64,000 nt of DNA from Mucilaginibacter sp. (GTDB lineage Bacteria; Bacteroidota; Bacteroidia; Sphingobacteriales; Sphingobacteriaceae): positions 1-64,000 of the forward strand of contig NZ_JAQBOD010000048.1 of the NCBI RefSeq assembly GCF_028288205.1, in the 5' to 3' direction. The translations under genes and the position numbers were made by a program. This document shows, in pieces, positions 44,577 through 54,118 of this stretch. The notes under the pieces are model-generated. The model saw only the letters and a program-made list of their open reading frames with translations. It did not search any database and was not told the DNA's origin. The number at the start of each line of letters is the position of its first letter. The first letter of the stretch is position 1.

Positions 44577-45224
44577 TTAGCTTGCTTTTTTCTTAAAGAA
44601 ATTGACTTTTGATTCTTTCCCTTTTAACAGGCGCTCGATATTTTTTTGATGGGTTACTAATATCAACAGGCACATGCACATGCCGTATATAATAACCGAT
44701 TTAATATAAGTGGGAAAAATAAAAGTTACGCCAATAGGATAAGTGAAGCCTGCCATAATAGAGCCTAACGATACATACCGGGTAATTAAAAGCACAACAA
44801 GAAATACCGATACACATAATAAAGCCGCCGGCAAATTAACAGCCAGTATCATACCGAACAAAGTTGCAATACCCTTACCACCTCTAAAGCCGGCAAATAC
44901 CGGGAACAAATGCCCCATAACAGCGGCTATGCCCAGGGCAAGCTGATAATTATAGAAAGATACTGAATGATAGGGGCCGGTAGTAGCAACTCCTATAACA
45001 AAGGCAAGGTTTGTGGCTGTCCACCCTTTTAAAATATCCAGCAGCATAACAGGTATGCCGGCCTTTTTGCCAAGCACCCTAAAGGTATTGGTGGCCCCGG
45101 CGTTACCGCTGCCGTACTCTCGTACGTCAATATTAAAAAATGCCTGCCCTATCCATACCGCAGTGGGGATAGAACCAAACATGTAGGCCAATATGAGCGC
45201 TGCAATGGAATAAGGGGTGATCAT
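44577..45224 (-). CDS. plsY: Glycerol-3-phosphate acyltransferase PlsY
   Basis: Transfers the acyl group from acyl-phosphate to glycerol-3-phosphate, the first step of phospholipid synthesis, in the inner membrane. The 215-residue protein has about five to six transmembrane segments and the three family motifs: GSIPTAVWIGQ near 17, REYGSGNAGATNTFRVLGKKAG near 35 and HLFPVFAGFRGGKGIATLFG near 106. The C-terminus is lysine-rich (KVNFFKKKAS). Confidence 0.95.
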   Translation of the reverse strand: MITPYSIAALILAYMFGSIPTAVWIGQAFFNIDVREYGSGNAGATNTFRVLGKKAGIPVMLLDILKGWTATNLAFVIGVATTGPYHSVSFYNYQLALGIAAVMGHLFPVFAGFRGGKGIATLFGMILAVNLPAALLCVSVFLVVLLITRYVSLGSIMAGFTYPIGVTFIFPTYIKSVIIYGMCMCLLILVTHQKNIERLLKGKESKVNFFKKKAS

Positions 45225-45316
45225 ATCAACGCAATATTATAAATTGATAATTGTACTAACAAGTTTAATCATATTTAAAAGCAAACATTTATACTAACAG
45301 AATAACATTAGCAGGG

Positions 45317-46162
45317 TTATTTAATAGCTTTTAAGCTCAGGTCCATACAGGTAACAGAGTGTGTTATAGCACCTATGGATACATAATCAACCCCACAGTT
45401 GGCATATTCGCGCACATTATCAATATTTATGCCGCCTGATGCTTCGGTAATGTACCGGCCCTCGATAATATTTACCGCCTGTTTAAGATCGTTGAAATTA
45501 AAATTATCCAACAATATACGGTCTACACCACCGGTTCGTAAAACTTCGTCCAGTTCATCCAGATTACGTACCTCAATTTCTATAGTCAATTTTTTGTTGT
45601 GCACGCCGATGTATTGATGCGCGTTCTCAATGGCCCTGGCAATCCCGCCCGAATAGTCCACATGATTGTCTTTTATCAGCATCATATCATACAAGCCAAA
45701 GCGATGGTTAATGCCTCCGCCAATGCGTACGGCCCATTTCTCTAAATAACGCATACCGGGCGTGGTTTTGCGGGTATCTAAAACCTGGGTATTGGTACCT
45801 TTTAACAGGTCCACAATATGGTCGGTAGCAGTAGCAATGCCCGACATACGCTGCATACAATTCAGCACCAATCGCTCGGCGGTTAAAATACTTATGGCGC
45901 TGCCCTCAACTTCAAATACAATATCTTTTGGTTTTACTTCGGTACCATCTGTAATAAATACGTTTAACTTAAGATCTTCATCAACGCAGTGAAAAATATA
46001 TTTGGCCAGCTCAACACCGGCAATTATACCCGGGTCTTTAACCAACAGTTTTGCTTTGCCAATGGTGCCTGCGGGTATAGTGGCTAATGATGTATGGTCG
46101 CCATCGCCAACATCTTCCTTTAGGGCATTATCTATAAATGGGCGTACAAGTTCTTTGTCCAA
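45317..46162 (-). CDS. nadC: Nicotinate-nucleotide pyrophosphorylase (carboxylating)
   Basis: Converts quinolinate and PRPP to nicotinate mononucleotide in NAD synthesis. The 281 residues contain EDVGDGDHTS near 16, ERLVLNCMQRMSGIAT near 97, VLDTRKTTPGMRYLEKWAV near 124, IGGGINHRFGLYDMMLIKDNH near 145, and EASGGINIDNV near 239. The start codon is TTG at 46162, the only usual start after an in-frame stop at 46175, and a minus-strand TACTTTTG box lies 21 nt upstream. No nadA or nadB is in the window. Confidence 0.94.
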   Translation of the reverse strand: MDKELVRPFIDNALKEDVGDGDHTSLATIPAGTIGKAKLLVKDPGIIAGVELAKYIFHCVDEDLKLNVFITDGTEVKPKDIVFEVEGSAISILTAERLVLNCMQRMSGIATATDHIVDLLKGTNTQVLDTRKTTPGMRYLEKWAVRIGGGINHRFGLYDMMLIKDNHVDYSGGIARAIENAHQYIGVHNKKLTIEIEVRNLDELDEVLRTGGVDRILLDNFNFNDLKQAVNIIEGRYITEASGGINIDNVREYANCGVDYVSIGAITHSVTCMDLSLKAIK

Positions 46163-46183
46163 ATCAAGTATATTTTAGAAGAT

Positions 46184-46191
46184 CAAAAGTA
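46184..46191 (-). promoter_or_regulatory. nadC promoter -7 box
   Basis: TACTTTTG on the minus strand fits TAnnTTTG and lies 21 nt before the TTG start codon of nadC. Nothing else is recognised between 46192 and 46341. Confidence 0.45.
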
Positions 46192-46341
46192 ATAACATTT
46201 TTTGGATGTGATAGTTTGTTGATGCCTGAATAGCAGATTAAACAGATAAAATGATTATTATGATAAATAAGACTGATCGGCGTAATCAAATGAAGAAGTT
46301 TTAACTTTCATACCTGAAAAGAGATTAATTTGGCGGCGATT

Positions 46342-46871
46342 ACTCACCCCAACTATGCTTCGCTGGTCGACCCTCTCTTCGCCGTTGGCGGAAAGAGGGT
46401 TGTTTAGATTTTTTTAAAGAATTAAATGCTCTTTTATTGTATTTAAAACCGATTCAATGTCATTTAATATCTGGTCATTTTCAAATCTAATTATAGTAAG
46501 TCCTAAAGCAGTTAATACCTCATCGCGATTTTTATCATATTCTTTTTTTAGCAGATGAATAGGCCCATTGGCTTCAATAACCAATTTTGCCTTATGCAAT
46601 AAAAATCAGGAATATAATATAAGTTTCTGCCAAATATTGACGTTATACAAACAGGATATTGTCTTAGAAATTTCTGCTCGAATAACTTTCTATTTCTAAG
46701 ATGTTGCCATAAAACTTTTTCAGCAGGCGTTTCCCGCTGCCTTAATTCACGGCAAAATTCAATTATAGATTGCATAAAGAAAGTTAAGATAAAAAAATTT
46801 TAATCAAAACCCTCAACCCTCTTTCCGCCAAAGGCGAAGAGGGGGCCGCGCACTTCGTGCGCGGGGTGAGT
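46342..46871. mobile_element. Composite DUF559 element, copy 2
   Basis: Left module 46342-46401 (ACTCACCCC to GAAAGAGGGTT) and inverted right module 46815-46871 (AACCCTCTTTCCGCC to GGGGTGAGT) enclose a DUF559 gene on the minus strand. The arrangement repeats 19517-20085 in the opposite orientation, including about 40 bp of conserved leader before the ATG. Each module has two hairpins, one around the CTTCG-containing variable part and one around CCCTCTTTCCGCC. Outside the element GTAACCGGCGCGCG-like sequence is shared by both copies. Confidence 0.7.
46414..46775 (-). pseudogene. DUF559 (Vsr-fold endonuclease-like) gene, frameshifted
   Basis: From ATG 46775 the frame gives MQSIIEFCRELRQRETPAEK, LWQHLRNRK, KFLRQYPV, LYYIPDFYC and then leaves the family sequence because one T is missing near 46601 (TATTGCATAAGG against TACTGTCATAAGG in copy 1). 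The rest, HKAKLVIEANGPIHLLKKEY and VLTALGLTIIRFENDQIL, continues in another frame to a stop at 46414. The ancestral protein would have about 120 residues. The lesion differs from that of copy 1, so the copies decayed independently. A programmed frameshift is not suggested by the sequence. Confidence 0.8.
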
Positions 46872-46921
46872 AACCGGCGCGCATTCAAACAAATTAATTA
46901 TAATCTATCCCCCATCCCCTT

Positions 46922-46929
46922 TATATTTG
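46922..46929 (+). promoter_or_regulatory. gpmI promoter -7 box
   Basis: TATATTTG fits TAnnTTTG and lies 4 nt before the GTG start codon at 46934, again pointing to a leaderless message. Confidence 0.55.
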
Positions 46930-46933
46930 CATT

Positions 46934-48457
46934 GTGGAAAACAAAAAGAAACTTGCATTAATAATTTTAGATGGCTGGGGTTACGGCCGTAACGATCAGT
47001 CGAACGCCATATTAGCGGCTCATACGCCATTTTTTGATTCGCTTATCAGTCAATATCCAAATTCAAAGCTGGAAGCATCAGGCATGGCCGTTGGTTTGCC
47101 GGCTGGGCAAATGGGTAACTCAGAAGTAGGGCACATGAATTTGGGCGCCGGCCGTACCGTTTACCAGGAGCTTGGCCGTATTAACAAAGCGGTTGATGAT
47201 AATGAGCTGATAACCAACCCGGTTTTAAAAGACGCGTTTGATTACGCTAAACAAAACAATAAAGATGTACATTTCATTGGTTTAGTATCTGATGGCGGCG
47301 TACACTCGCATATAAAACACTTAAAAGGATTATGTGACGCGGCAGTTACCTCGGGGCTAAGTAATGTTTTTGTTCATGCTTTTTTAGATGGCAGGGATAC
47401 TGACCCAAAATCGGGTTTAGGTTTTATTACTGATTTGGAAGATCATATTGCCAACACCCCTGTTAAGCTGGCATCGGCCATTGGCCGTTATTATGCTATG
47501 GATCGCGACAACCGTTGGGAACGTGTTAAACAAGCCTATGATGTAATGGTACACGGTACCGGCGAACCAACTAACAATATACAACAGGTTATTAAAGAGG
47601 CGTACTTAAAGGATGTTACCGACGAGTTTATGCAACCTATTGTTAAAACCAATGGTGCGGGGCAACCGCTTGTGGTTATAAAAGAGGGCGATGTAGTGAT
47701 CTGCTTTAATTTCCGTACCGATCGTGGTCGCGAAATTACCGTAGCGCTTACACAAAAGGCTTTCCCGGAATATAACCTGCAGCCGCTTGATCTGTATTAT
47801 GTTACCATGACCACTTACGACGAAACGTTTAAGGGCGTTAAAGTAATATTTACCAAAGAGGATTTGACCAAAACTTTAGGCGAGATTTTACAGGATGCCG
47901 GTAAGAACCAGATCCGTATTGCCGAAACAGAAAAATATCCCCACGTTACCTTCTTCTTTTCGGGCGGACGTGAGAAAGAATTTATAAACGAAAAGCGCCT
48001 GATGGTGCCATCGCCAAAAGTTGCAACCTATGATCTGCAGCCCGAAATGAGCGCCGAAGGTATACGCGATGCCATCATCCCCGAACTAAAAAGCGGCTGG
48101 CCTGATTTTATTGTACTAAACTTTGCCAATACCGATATGGTGGGGCATACAGGAGTTTTCAGCGCGGTAGTTAAAGCTGCCGAAACGGCCGACAGATACT
48201 GCAAAGACGTGGTAGAAACAGGCTTAGCCAACGGCTACTCTTTCATTATTTTAGCCGATCATGGCAACGCCGATTACATGATAAATGACGACGGAACGCC
48301 AAACACCGCACATACCACTAACCTGGTACCTTGTATTGTTATTGATAAAGATGTTAAGACCGTTAAAGATGGTAAGTTGGGTGATATTGCACCAACGGTA
48401 CTTCATATTTTAGGTATTACAATTCCTGAAGAAATGGGTGGGAATGTATTGGTGTAG
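46934..48457 (+). CDS. gpmI: 2,3-bisphosphoglycerate-independent phosphoglycerate mutase
   Basis: Interconverts 3- and 2-phosphoglycerate in glycolysis. The 507 residues start LALIILDGWGYGRNDQSNAI with a metal-binding Asp, then QMGNSEVGHMNLGAGR near 57 with the catalytic Ser, DGRDTDPKSG near 151, GRYYAMDRDNRWERV near 187, FRTDRGRE near 260, and VLNFANTDMVGHTG and LADHGNAD near the C-terminus with the second metal site. The GTG start is fixed by the -7 box 4 nt upstream. The gene is flanked on both sides by modules of the DUF559-associated repeat. Confidence 0.96.
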   Translation: MENKKKLALIILDGWGYGRNDQSNAILAAHTPFFDSLISQYPNSKLEASGMAVGLPAGQMGNSEVGHMNLGAGRTVYQELGRINKAVDDNELITNPVLKDAFDYAKQNNKDVHFIGLVSDGGVHSHIKHLKGLCDAAVTSGLSNVFVHAFLDGRDTDPKSGLGFITDLEDHIANTPVKLASAIGRYYAMDRDNRWERVKQAYDVMVHGTGEPTNNIQQVIKEAYLKDVTDEFMQPIVKTNGAGQPLVVIKEGDVVICFNFRTDRGREITVALTQKAFPEYNLQPLDLYYVTMTTYDETFKGVKVIFTKEDLTKTLGEILQDAGKNQIRIAETEKYPHVTFFFSGGREKEFINEKRLMVPSPKVATYDLQPEMSAEGIRDAIIPELKSGWPDFIVLNFANTDMVGHTGVFSAVVKAAETADRYCKDVVETGLANGYSFIILADHGNADYMINDDGTPNTAHTTNLVPCIVIDKDVKTVKDGKLGDIAPTVLHILGITIPEEMGGNVLV

Positions 48458-48481
48458 GAATCTTATAAAGCAAATTAAAGA

Positions 48482-48643
48482 AACCCTCTTTACGGCTTGC
48501 CGAAGAGAGGGTGGTCGAGCGAAGCAAAGACCGGGTGAGTGGATTAATAAAGCAGCAATAGCGTTATTGCATTGGCGAACGTTTACTCACCCCGACATCG
48601 CTACTCTTGTCGACCCTCTCTTCCGCAAGCGGGAAAGAGGGTT
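48482..48643. repeat. Inverted pair of DUF559-type modules without the gene
   Basis: The left module 48482-48540 (AACCCTCTTTACGGC to GGGTGAGT) and the right module 48585-48643 (ACTCACCCC to GGGAAAGAGGGTT) are inverted copies with a 44-bp centre. The orientation is opposite to that in the two DUF559 elements: here the AACCCTCTTT ends face outward. The right end directly abuts the lipoprotein coding sequence. Confidence 0.75.
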
Positions 48644-49175
48644 AAAAATTCTCTTTTATTTATTTATACTATCTCTAACCTTCCTCCTCCCATCCTGTAA
48701 ACCTGATATAGTACAAAACGGCACTACTCAAAATTATTTTGATATTAAAGGTTATTTTAAAGCTGATACTGCCCGTCTTCATAAATTAAATCACCTTACC
48801 AACAAAACCGTTACCCATAACGGTATTACCGAAAGCAAGAAGGTCAACATCAATAACTGGGGGCTAGAGTTAAGCTCATTCAGCGAATCAGACATTAACA
48901 AACCTGCGTGGCGGGATAGTTACAATATTCAAACCAACGGCGCTTCCACCATTTACCGTGCAAAAACTTTCGATCTTAAAACGCAGTTGATAGTTATTAA
49001 TAAACAGGCTGATAAAGTTAAATGGATATTGATCTATAATCGTACTAAAAACATACTGTATCAAACCAATGAAAAGCTAAGCTATTTCCCTGATTCACTT
49101 TATATCATACAAAAATATCAGAAAGTACGTTTGCTGGGCGCCAACACGTATACAATAAAAGGTACGTTAAATTAA
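48642..49175 (+). CDS. Lipoprotein of unknown function with damaged or unclear start
   Basis: The sequence LKILFYLFILSLTFLLPSC is a clear lipoprotein signal, followed by about 158 residues (DIVQNGTTQNYFDIKGYFKADT onward) of a predicted beta-rich soluble domain, family not recognised. The usual ATG is missing: the codon at the expected start is TTA, contributed by the end of the adjacent repeat (GAGGGTTA). The open frame continues upstream through the repeat pair to ATG 48444 or GTG 48438 inside the end of gpmI, which would add about 66 residues before the signal and is unlikely to work as a lipoprotein. A repeat insertion probably removed the start, so this may be a pseudogene or may start at a non-standard codon (ATT 48648). 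Confidence 0.6.
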   Translation, partial: LKILFYLFILSLTFLLPSCKPDIVQNGTTQNYFDIKGYFKADTARLHKLNHLTNKTVTHNGITESKKVNINNWGLELSSFSESDINKPAWRDSYNIQTNGASTIYRAKTFDLKTQLIVINKQADKVKWILIYNRTKNILYQTNEKLSYFPDSLYIIQKYQKVRLLGANTYTIKGTLN

Positions 49176-49810
49176 TGGTGACCAACAGCCGTGGCCAGTT
49201 TTTCTTTTGACAGGTCTATCAGCGAAGAAATATTAGATACATCATTGCGGTTTCCATCACTATCCAAAACCTTTTGCAAATCGGCAATAGATGCTTTCAA
49301 GGCGTCTATGCCTCTTCTCTTATCGTAAAAACGAGAGTTTGTTTGTAGTTTAAACGCGGCGTAGTCTTTATAAACAAGCCCGCGATTTTGATAAAAAACA
49401 GTCAGTTTTGTATCAGCAGGATTAATGGAGATGGCTTTGGTAAAATCTATAATCGCGCCTAATAAATATTTTTCCTTTTCGGCCGGTACCTGGCTATCAG
49501 TACCTAAGTGATATTGCGCCCTTGCTCTGTAGTAATAAGCGTGAGCATCGGCAGGGGTAATAGCTATTTCTTTGGTAAAGGCGGTTATAGATTTAAGATA
49601 ATTGTCGCTATGATAATAAGAATAACCCAACATCCACAAGGCGTTAGCATTAGTAGAGTCTATCATACATCCTTTTTCCAGCTGCGTTACCGCAGCTTTA
49701 AAATTTCCGTCAATATAAGCTTGTTTTCCTAATCTAACATAGGCATTTTGTGATGCTGCATGTTCAACAGAAGAGATAATCAGGAAAGATACTAAGACCG
49801 GTAACCTCAT
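49172..49810 (-). CDS. TPR-repeat secreted protein
   Basis: The 212 residues have an N-terminal signal (MRLPVLVSFLIISSVEHAAS) followed by about four tetratricopeptide repeats: AYVRLGKQAYIDGNFKAAV, ANALWMLGYSYYHSDNYLKS, AHAYYYRARAQYHLG and a final FYQNRGLVYKDYAAFK. TPR proteins act as protein-binding scaffolds; no partner is evident. Its stop codon overlaps that of the convergent lipoprotein gene in the shared TTAA at 49172-49175. Confidence 0.85.
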   Translation of the reverse strand: MRLPVLVSFLIISSVEHAASQNAYVRLGKQAYIDGNFKAAVTQLEKGCMIDSTNANALWMLGYSYYHSDNYLKSITAFTKEIAITPADAHAYYYRARAQYHLGTDSQVPAEKEKYLLGAIIDFTKAISINPADTKLTVFYQNRGLVYKDYAAFKLQTNSRFYDKRRGIDALKASIADLQKVLDSDGNRNDVSNISSLIDLSKEKLATAVGHH

Positions 49811-50052
49811 TAAAAACTTATTATGTTAACAAATAGTATATAGTTAACTCCTTTAACTATAAATTATTATGCATATCCGCCTATTTATTTAAAAAAGCCC
49901 CTCCAATAAATTATGCAGGGCAAGGGTATGACTTTTTTTCATCTTTATCAATTTATTTAAGCAGGTTTAAAAAAAAGCAGGTAAATTTGTAAACAGCATG
50001 TAATCAAACTGATACAATGCTAAAGTAATTGTTGTGTCTGAATTACCTTATC

Positions 50053-50068
50053 TTGGCATAGCTCTTGA
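50053..50068 (+). promoter_or_regulatory. Possible sigma-54 promoter upstream of lon
   Basis: TTGGCATAGCTCTTGA resembles the -24/-12 consensus (TTGGCAC, N5, TTGC) with the GG and the TTG at the right distance but GA in place of the -12 GC. It lies about 105 bp before lon in the 364-bp stretch 49811-50174, where nothing else stands out and no TAnnTTTG box adjoins lon. One mismatch in the key dinucleotide keeps this tentative. Confidence 0.3.
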
Positions 50069-50174
50069 ACAGAGTACGCTATTAATTAGTAACCGCTATT
50101 TTACCCGTGTTAATGCCCGCTTAATTTTTACAGGGTGACAACATGACGTTTTTTATTGATATATAAAGTATTTG

Positions 50175-52649
50175 ATGAGTTTTGATCCATTTGATTTTAA
50201 AAATGTTTTGCCAGTGATAAATGAAGATTCTGAATTTTTCCCTCTGATGTCCTCAGAGGATGAGGAAGAAATGAATAACGAGCAGGTACCCGAGTTTTTA
50301 CCTATACTGCCGTTGCGTAATACCGTGCTTTTTCCGGGCGTGGTTATTCCTATTACAGTTGGCAGAGACAAGTCCATCAAATTAATACGCGATGCCAATA
50401 AAGGCAGCCGCATGATAGGTGTAGTATCACAAAAGGATGTAGCTATTGAAGACCCAAATTTTAGCCAGTTAAATACAATAGGCACCGTAGCTTTAATTAT
50501 AAAAATGCTGCAAATGCCTGATGGTAATACAACCGTTATACTACAGGGCAAAAAACGTTTTTACTTAAAGGAGGAAGTACAAAGCGAGCCTTATATTAAG
50601 GCCACTATTGAGCCCTTTCAGGAGGTAAAGAGATCAAAAGAAGATAAAGAGTTTAAAGCCATGATATCCTCTATTAAGGATATGGCTATGAATATTATAC
50701 AGCTTTCGCCAAATATCCCAAGCGAGGCCGGTATAGCTATTCGTAATATTGAAAGCACTTCGTTTTTGATGAATTTCATATCATCAAACATGAATGCCGA
50801 TATGATGGCTAAACAAAAGCTGCTGGAAGTAACCAATCGCCGCGATATGGCTAACCTGGTTTTAGAGCACCTAACCATGGAGCTGCAATTACTTGAACTA
50901 AAGAACCAGATACAAACCAGGGTGCGTGTTGACCTGGATAAGCAGCAGCGGGATTACTTTTTAAATCAACAAATTAAAACCATACAGGAAGAATTGGGCG
51001 GAACATCGCCCGACCTGGAAATTGACAACCTGCGCCAGCGCGGCGCCAAAAAGAAATGGAACGTTGAGGTTAAAACGCATTTTGATAAAGAGGTTGAAAA
51101 ACTGGTACGTACCAACCCTGCCGCTGCTGATTATTCTGTACAAATAAACTACCTTGAGCTATTGCTTGACCTGCCCTGGAACGAGTTCACTAAAGATAAC
51201 TTCGACCTTAAACGCGCCCAAAAGGTGTTGGATAAGGACCACTTTGGCTTAGATAAAGTAAAGCACCGTATTATTGAGTATTTGGCTGTATTAAAGCTAA
51301 AACACAACATGAAAGCGCCTATACTTTGTTTGGTTGGCCCTCCGGGAGTTGGTAAAACATCATTGGGTAAATCAATTGCCAAAGCTTTAGGACGCAAATA
51401 TGTGCGTATGGCTTTAGGCGGTATACGTGATGAGGCCGAAATTCGCGGCCACCGTAAAACTTATATTGGCGCTATGCCAGGGCGTATTATACAATCGGTT
51501 AAAAAAGCAGGTGCAGCAAATCCGGTATTTATTTTGGATGAAATAGATAAGGTGGGCAATGATTTCAGGGGCGACCCATCATCAGCTTTACTGGAAGTGT
51601 TGGATCCCGAACAAAACAGTACCTTTTATGACCATTATGTAGAGATGGATTTCGACCTTTCTAACGTAATGTTCATCGCGACAGCCAATTCATTAAGCAA
51701 CATACAGCCGGCGTTGCTTGACCGCATGGAGATTATCGAAGTGAACGGCTATACCATCGAAGAAAAAATTGAGATAGCCAAACAGCACCTGTTGCCAAAA
51801 CAACGCGATGCACATGGCCTGAAATTAAAAGACATCACTATAAAACCTGATGTGATGGAGAAACTGGTAGAAGATTATACCCGCGAGTCGGGCGTGCGTG
51901 GGTTGGAGAAAAAGATAGGCTCGGTAGTGCGTGGTATAGCAAAAAACATCGCCCTGGAAGAGCCCTACAACACCGTAATAAGCAAAAAAGATGTAGAAAC
52001 CATATTAGGTGCGCCCATATTTGATAAGGACCTATACGAAGGCAATGACGTAGCCGGAGTAGTAACCGGCCTGGCCTGGACATCAGTAGGCGGCGACATA
52101 TTGTTTATTGAAGCCAGTTTAAGCCCGGGTAAAGGTAGTTTAACTTTAACAGGTAGTTTAGGTGATGTAATGAAAGAATCGGCAACTATAGCGTTAGCAT
52201 ACTTACGCGCGCACGCCGGCTATTTCAATATCCACCCGAAACTGTTTGAACAGTGGGATGTGCATGTACACGTTCCGGCAGGTGCTACACCTAAGGATGG
52301 CCCATCGGCAGGTATTACTATGTTAACCGCGTTAACTTCTGCATTTACACAGCGCAAAATTAAACCTCATTTAGCCATGACAGGCGAAATTACTTTGCGG
52401 GGCCGTGTATTACCGGTAGGTGGTTTAAAAGAAAAAATACTGGCTGCCAAACGCGCCAATATTAAAGAGATCATTTTATGCAAGTCAAATAAAAAAGATA
52501 TTTTGGAGATAAAGGAAAGCTATATCAGAGATTTGCAGTTTCATTATGTGACTACTATGCGCGAAGTTATTAACCTGGCGCTGTTGAATGAAAAAGTTAA
52601 TGAGCCGCTTGACTTAACAGTTAAAACAGATATTAAAGCCAATAATTAA
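50175..52649 (+). CDS. lon: ATP-dependent protease Lon
   Basis: AAA+ serine protease that degrades damaged and regulatory proteins. The 825-residue frame includes TTG at 50172; ATG 50175 is preferred. An N-terminal acidic leader and LON substrate domain ([20 protein letters not shown] near 37-56) are followed by the AAA+ module with Walker [14 protein letters not shown] near 388, Walker [11 protein letters not shown] near 452 and the protease domain with [15 protein letters not shown] (Ser near 708) and a Lys about 43 residues later. All catalytic residues are intact. The 364-bp upstream region is long, which suggests regulated expression. Confidence 0.97.
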   Translation: MSFDPFDFKNVLPVINEDSEFFPLMSSEDEEEMNNEQVPEFLPILPLRNTVLFPGVVIPITVGRDKSIKLIRDANKGSRMIGVVSQKDVAIEDPNFSQLNTIGTVALIIKMLQMPDGNTTVILQGKKRFYLKEEVQSEPYIKATIEPFQEVKRSKEDKEFKAMISSIKDMAMNIIQLSPNIPSEAGIAIRNIESTSFLMNFISSNMNADMMAKQKLLEVTNRRDMANLVLEHLTMELQLLELKNQIQTRVRVDLDKQQRDYFLNQQIKTIQEELGGTSPDLEIDNLRQRGAKKKWNVEVKTHFDKEVEKLVRTNPAAADYSVQINYLELLLDLPWNEFTKDNFDLKRAQKVLDKDHFGLDKVKHRIIEYLAVLKLKHNMKAPILCLVGPPGVGKTSLGKSIAKALGRKYVRMALGGIRDEAEIRGHRKTYIGAMPGRIIQSVKKAGAANPVFILDEIDKVGNDFRGDPSSALLEVLDPEQNSTFYDHYVEMDFDLSNVMFIATANSLSNIQPALLDRMEIIEVNGYTIEEKIEIAKQHLLPKQRDAHGLKLKDITIKPDVMEKLVEDYTRESGVRGLEKKIGSVVRGIAKNIALEEPYNTVISKKDVETILGAPIFDKDLYEGNDVAGVVTGLAWTSVGGDILFIEASLSPGKGSLTLTGSLGDVMKESATIALAYLRAHAGYFNIHPKLFEQWDVHVHVPAGATPKDGPSAGITMLTALTSAFTQRKIKPHLAMTGEITLRGRVLPVGGLKEKILAAKRANIKEIILCKSNKKDILEIKESYIRDLQFHYVTTMREVINLALLNEKVNEPLDLTVKTDIKANN

Positions 52650-52694
52650 CTAAAATATTTGTCATTTATTATATCACATAGCGGCTACTAACGG

Positions 52695-53657
52695 ATGAAC
52701 CGAAAATTATTTTTAGTACTGCTTTTTGTCATTACAACAATTTGTGCCTTCGCGCAAACACACCGTAATGAGTTTGGCTTGCAAACAGATAATGATTCTT
52801 ACCTGCTGCGTGGCGGTGATAATTATTATACCGATGGCGTATTTTTATACTACCGCCATGCTTTAAAAGTTAAAGGTGATTACAACACCCATCTTCAGAA
52901 TAAAATATTCGGGTTGGAGTTGGGGCAAAAAATATTTAACCCCCAAACCGGCATGATACCCGCTGCAAAATATGTAGACCGGCCATTTGCCGGTTACCTC
53001 TACGTAGGCTCAACCCTAAATTTACTTTATAAAAACGAAAGCAACCTTAAATTAGGTGCGCAATTAGGCGTTGTTGGCCCTGCATCCGGCGCGCAAACTG
53101 CGCAAGAGTTTGTTCATAATACTTTTGGTTTTTATCATATAACTGGCTGGCAGTATCAAATAAAAAACGACTTAGAACTCAATCTCTCTGCCGAATATAA
53201 TAAATTGCTGGCAAGGGGCGCATTGCTGGATATGTCTGTAAGTGCTTATGGCAATTTGGGTACCGGTTTTACGGGCGCAGGTGTGGGTCCGTTGTTTAGG
53301 TTTGGTAATTTTAATCAATTATTTAATTCGGCAAGCACACAAAGTACCGTTATTGCAGCCGCCCGTGTTACCCCATTACATCAGCACGAATTTTTCTTTT
53401 ATTATAAACCCCAGCTTAACTATGTAGGTTATGATGCAACCGTGCAGGGTGGTTTATTTGAAAAACACAACCAACCGGATAGTGAAGAAATAGTACGCGT
53501 ACCAGAGCCGTTAATGTTTAGTAATGAATTAGGTTTAACTTATACTACCAATCGTTGGGTGCTGGGTTTTACAGCCATATTTCATTCGCGCGATACAAAA
53601 GTGATGATCTATACCCATCAATGGGGCTCAATAACTGCTATCTACCGTTTAAATTAA
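52695..53657 (+). CDS. LpxR-like lipid A 3'-O-deacylase family protein
   Basis: Outer membrane barrel of 320 residues with a signal peptide (KLFLVLLFVITTICAFAQ). The N-terminal part has NEFGLQTDNDSYLL near 26 and DNYYTDGVFLYYRH near 44, matching the LpxR signature in which an Asn-Asp pair and a Thr line the calcium-dependent active site; FGFYHITGWQYQIKNDLELN near 145 corresponds to the region with the catalytic His. It would trim an acyl chain from lipid A in the outer leaflet. The last 4 bp overlap the convergent arfB stop. Confidence 0.83.
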   Translation: MNRKLFLVLLFVITTICAFAQTHRNEFGLQTDNDSYLLRGGDNYYTDGVFLYYRHALKVKGDYNTHLQNKIFGLELGQKIFNPQTGMIPAAKYVDRPFAGYLYVGSTLNLLYKNESNLKLGAQLGVVGPASGAQTAQEFVHNTFGFYHITGWQYQIKNDLELNLSAEYNKLLARGALLDMSVSAYGNLGTGFTGAGVGPLFRFGNFNQLFNSASTQSTVIAAARVTPLHQHEFFFYYKPQLNYVGYDATVQGGLFEKHNQPDSEEIVRVPEPLMFSNELGLTYTTNRWVLGFTAIFHSRDTKVMIYTHQWGSITAIYRLN

Positions 53658-54070
53658 ATCTCGAAATTTCTTTTCCTGCCTTCTTTCTTAACCGACTGTA
53701 TTTTTTTATTATCCAGGCGCTCGGCTTTTGCTTTTTTGCTGGGTTTGGTAGGCTTGCGTATTTTGGGTACCTGCAATGAGCGGGTTAATAAACCAACCAA
53801 TCGCTCCAAAGCTTTTTCTTTGTTTAGATATTGGCTGCGTTCTTCATCACAAATTACCTGCACGTAGCCATCTTTGTTAAAACGTGATTGTAGTTTTTGA
53901 TTAAGCAACTGTTTCTCCTCCTCATTAAACAAAGCCGAATCATTAACAGAAAACAACAGCTCGACCTTGCTCGATACTTTGTTTACGTTTTGCCCGCCCT
54001 TACCCCCACTGCGTGATGTTTTGTAAAAGGTTTCTTTTTGTAATTCGGACTTAGAAAAATTCATGGTCAA
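53654..54070 (-). CDS. arfB: Alternative ribosome-rescue factor ArfB
   Basis: Hydrolyses peptidyl-tRNA on stalled ribosomes. The 138-residue protein is a release-factor-like domain with SRSGGKGGQNVNKVSSKVEL, which includes the catalytic GGQ near residues 23-25, and a basic C-terminal tail (KPSKKAKAERLDNKK) that fits the mRNA channel. Length and tail match YaeJ/ArfB and exclude RF1 or RF2. It overlaps the convergent lpxR gene by 4 bp. Confidence 0.94.
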   Translation of the reverse strand: MTMNFSKSELQKETFYKTSRSGGKGGQNVNKVSSKVELLFSVNDSALFNEEEKQLLNQKLQSRFNKDGYVQVICDEERSQYLNKEKALERLVGLLTRSLQVPKIRKPTKPSKKAKAERLDNKKIQSVKKEGRKRNFEI

Positions 54071-54118
54071 AGTTAGTTATTAGTTGATTAAGTTGGACTG
54101 AGTGGGTGGTTTGAGTTT

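Noticed and set aside
46414..46775. Programmed ribosomal frameshift in DUF559 copy 2
   Set aside because: No slippery heptamer or downstream structure is seen at the lesion, and copy 1 has its lesion at another place, so independent decay is simpler.
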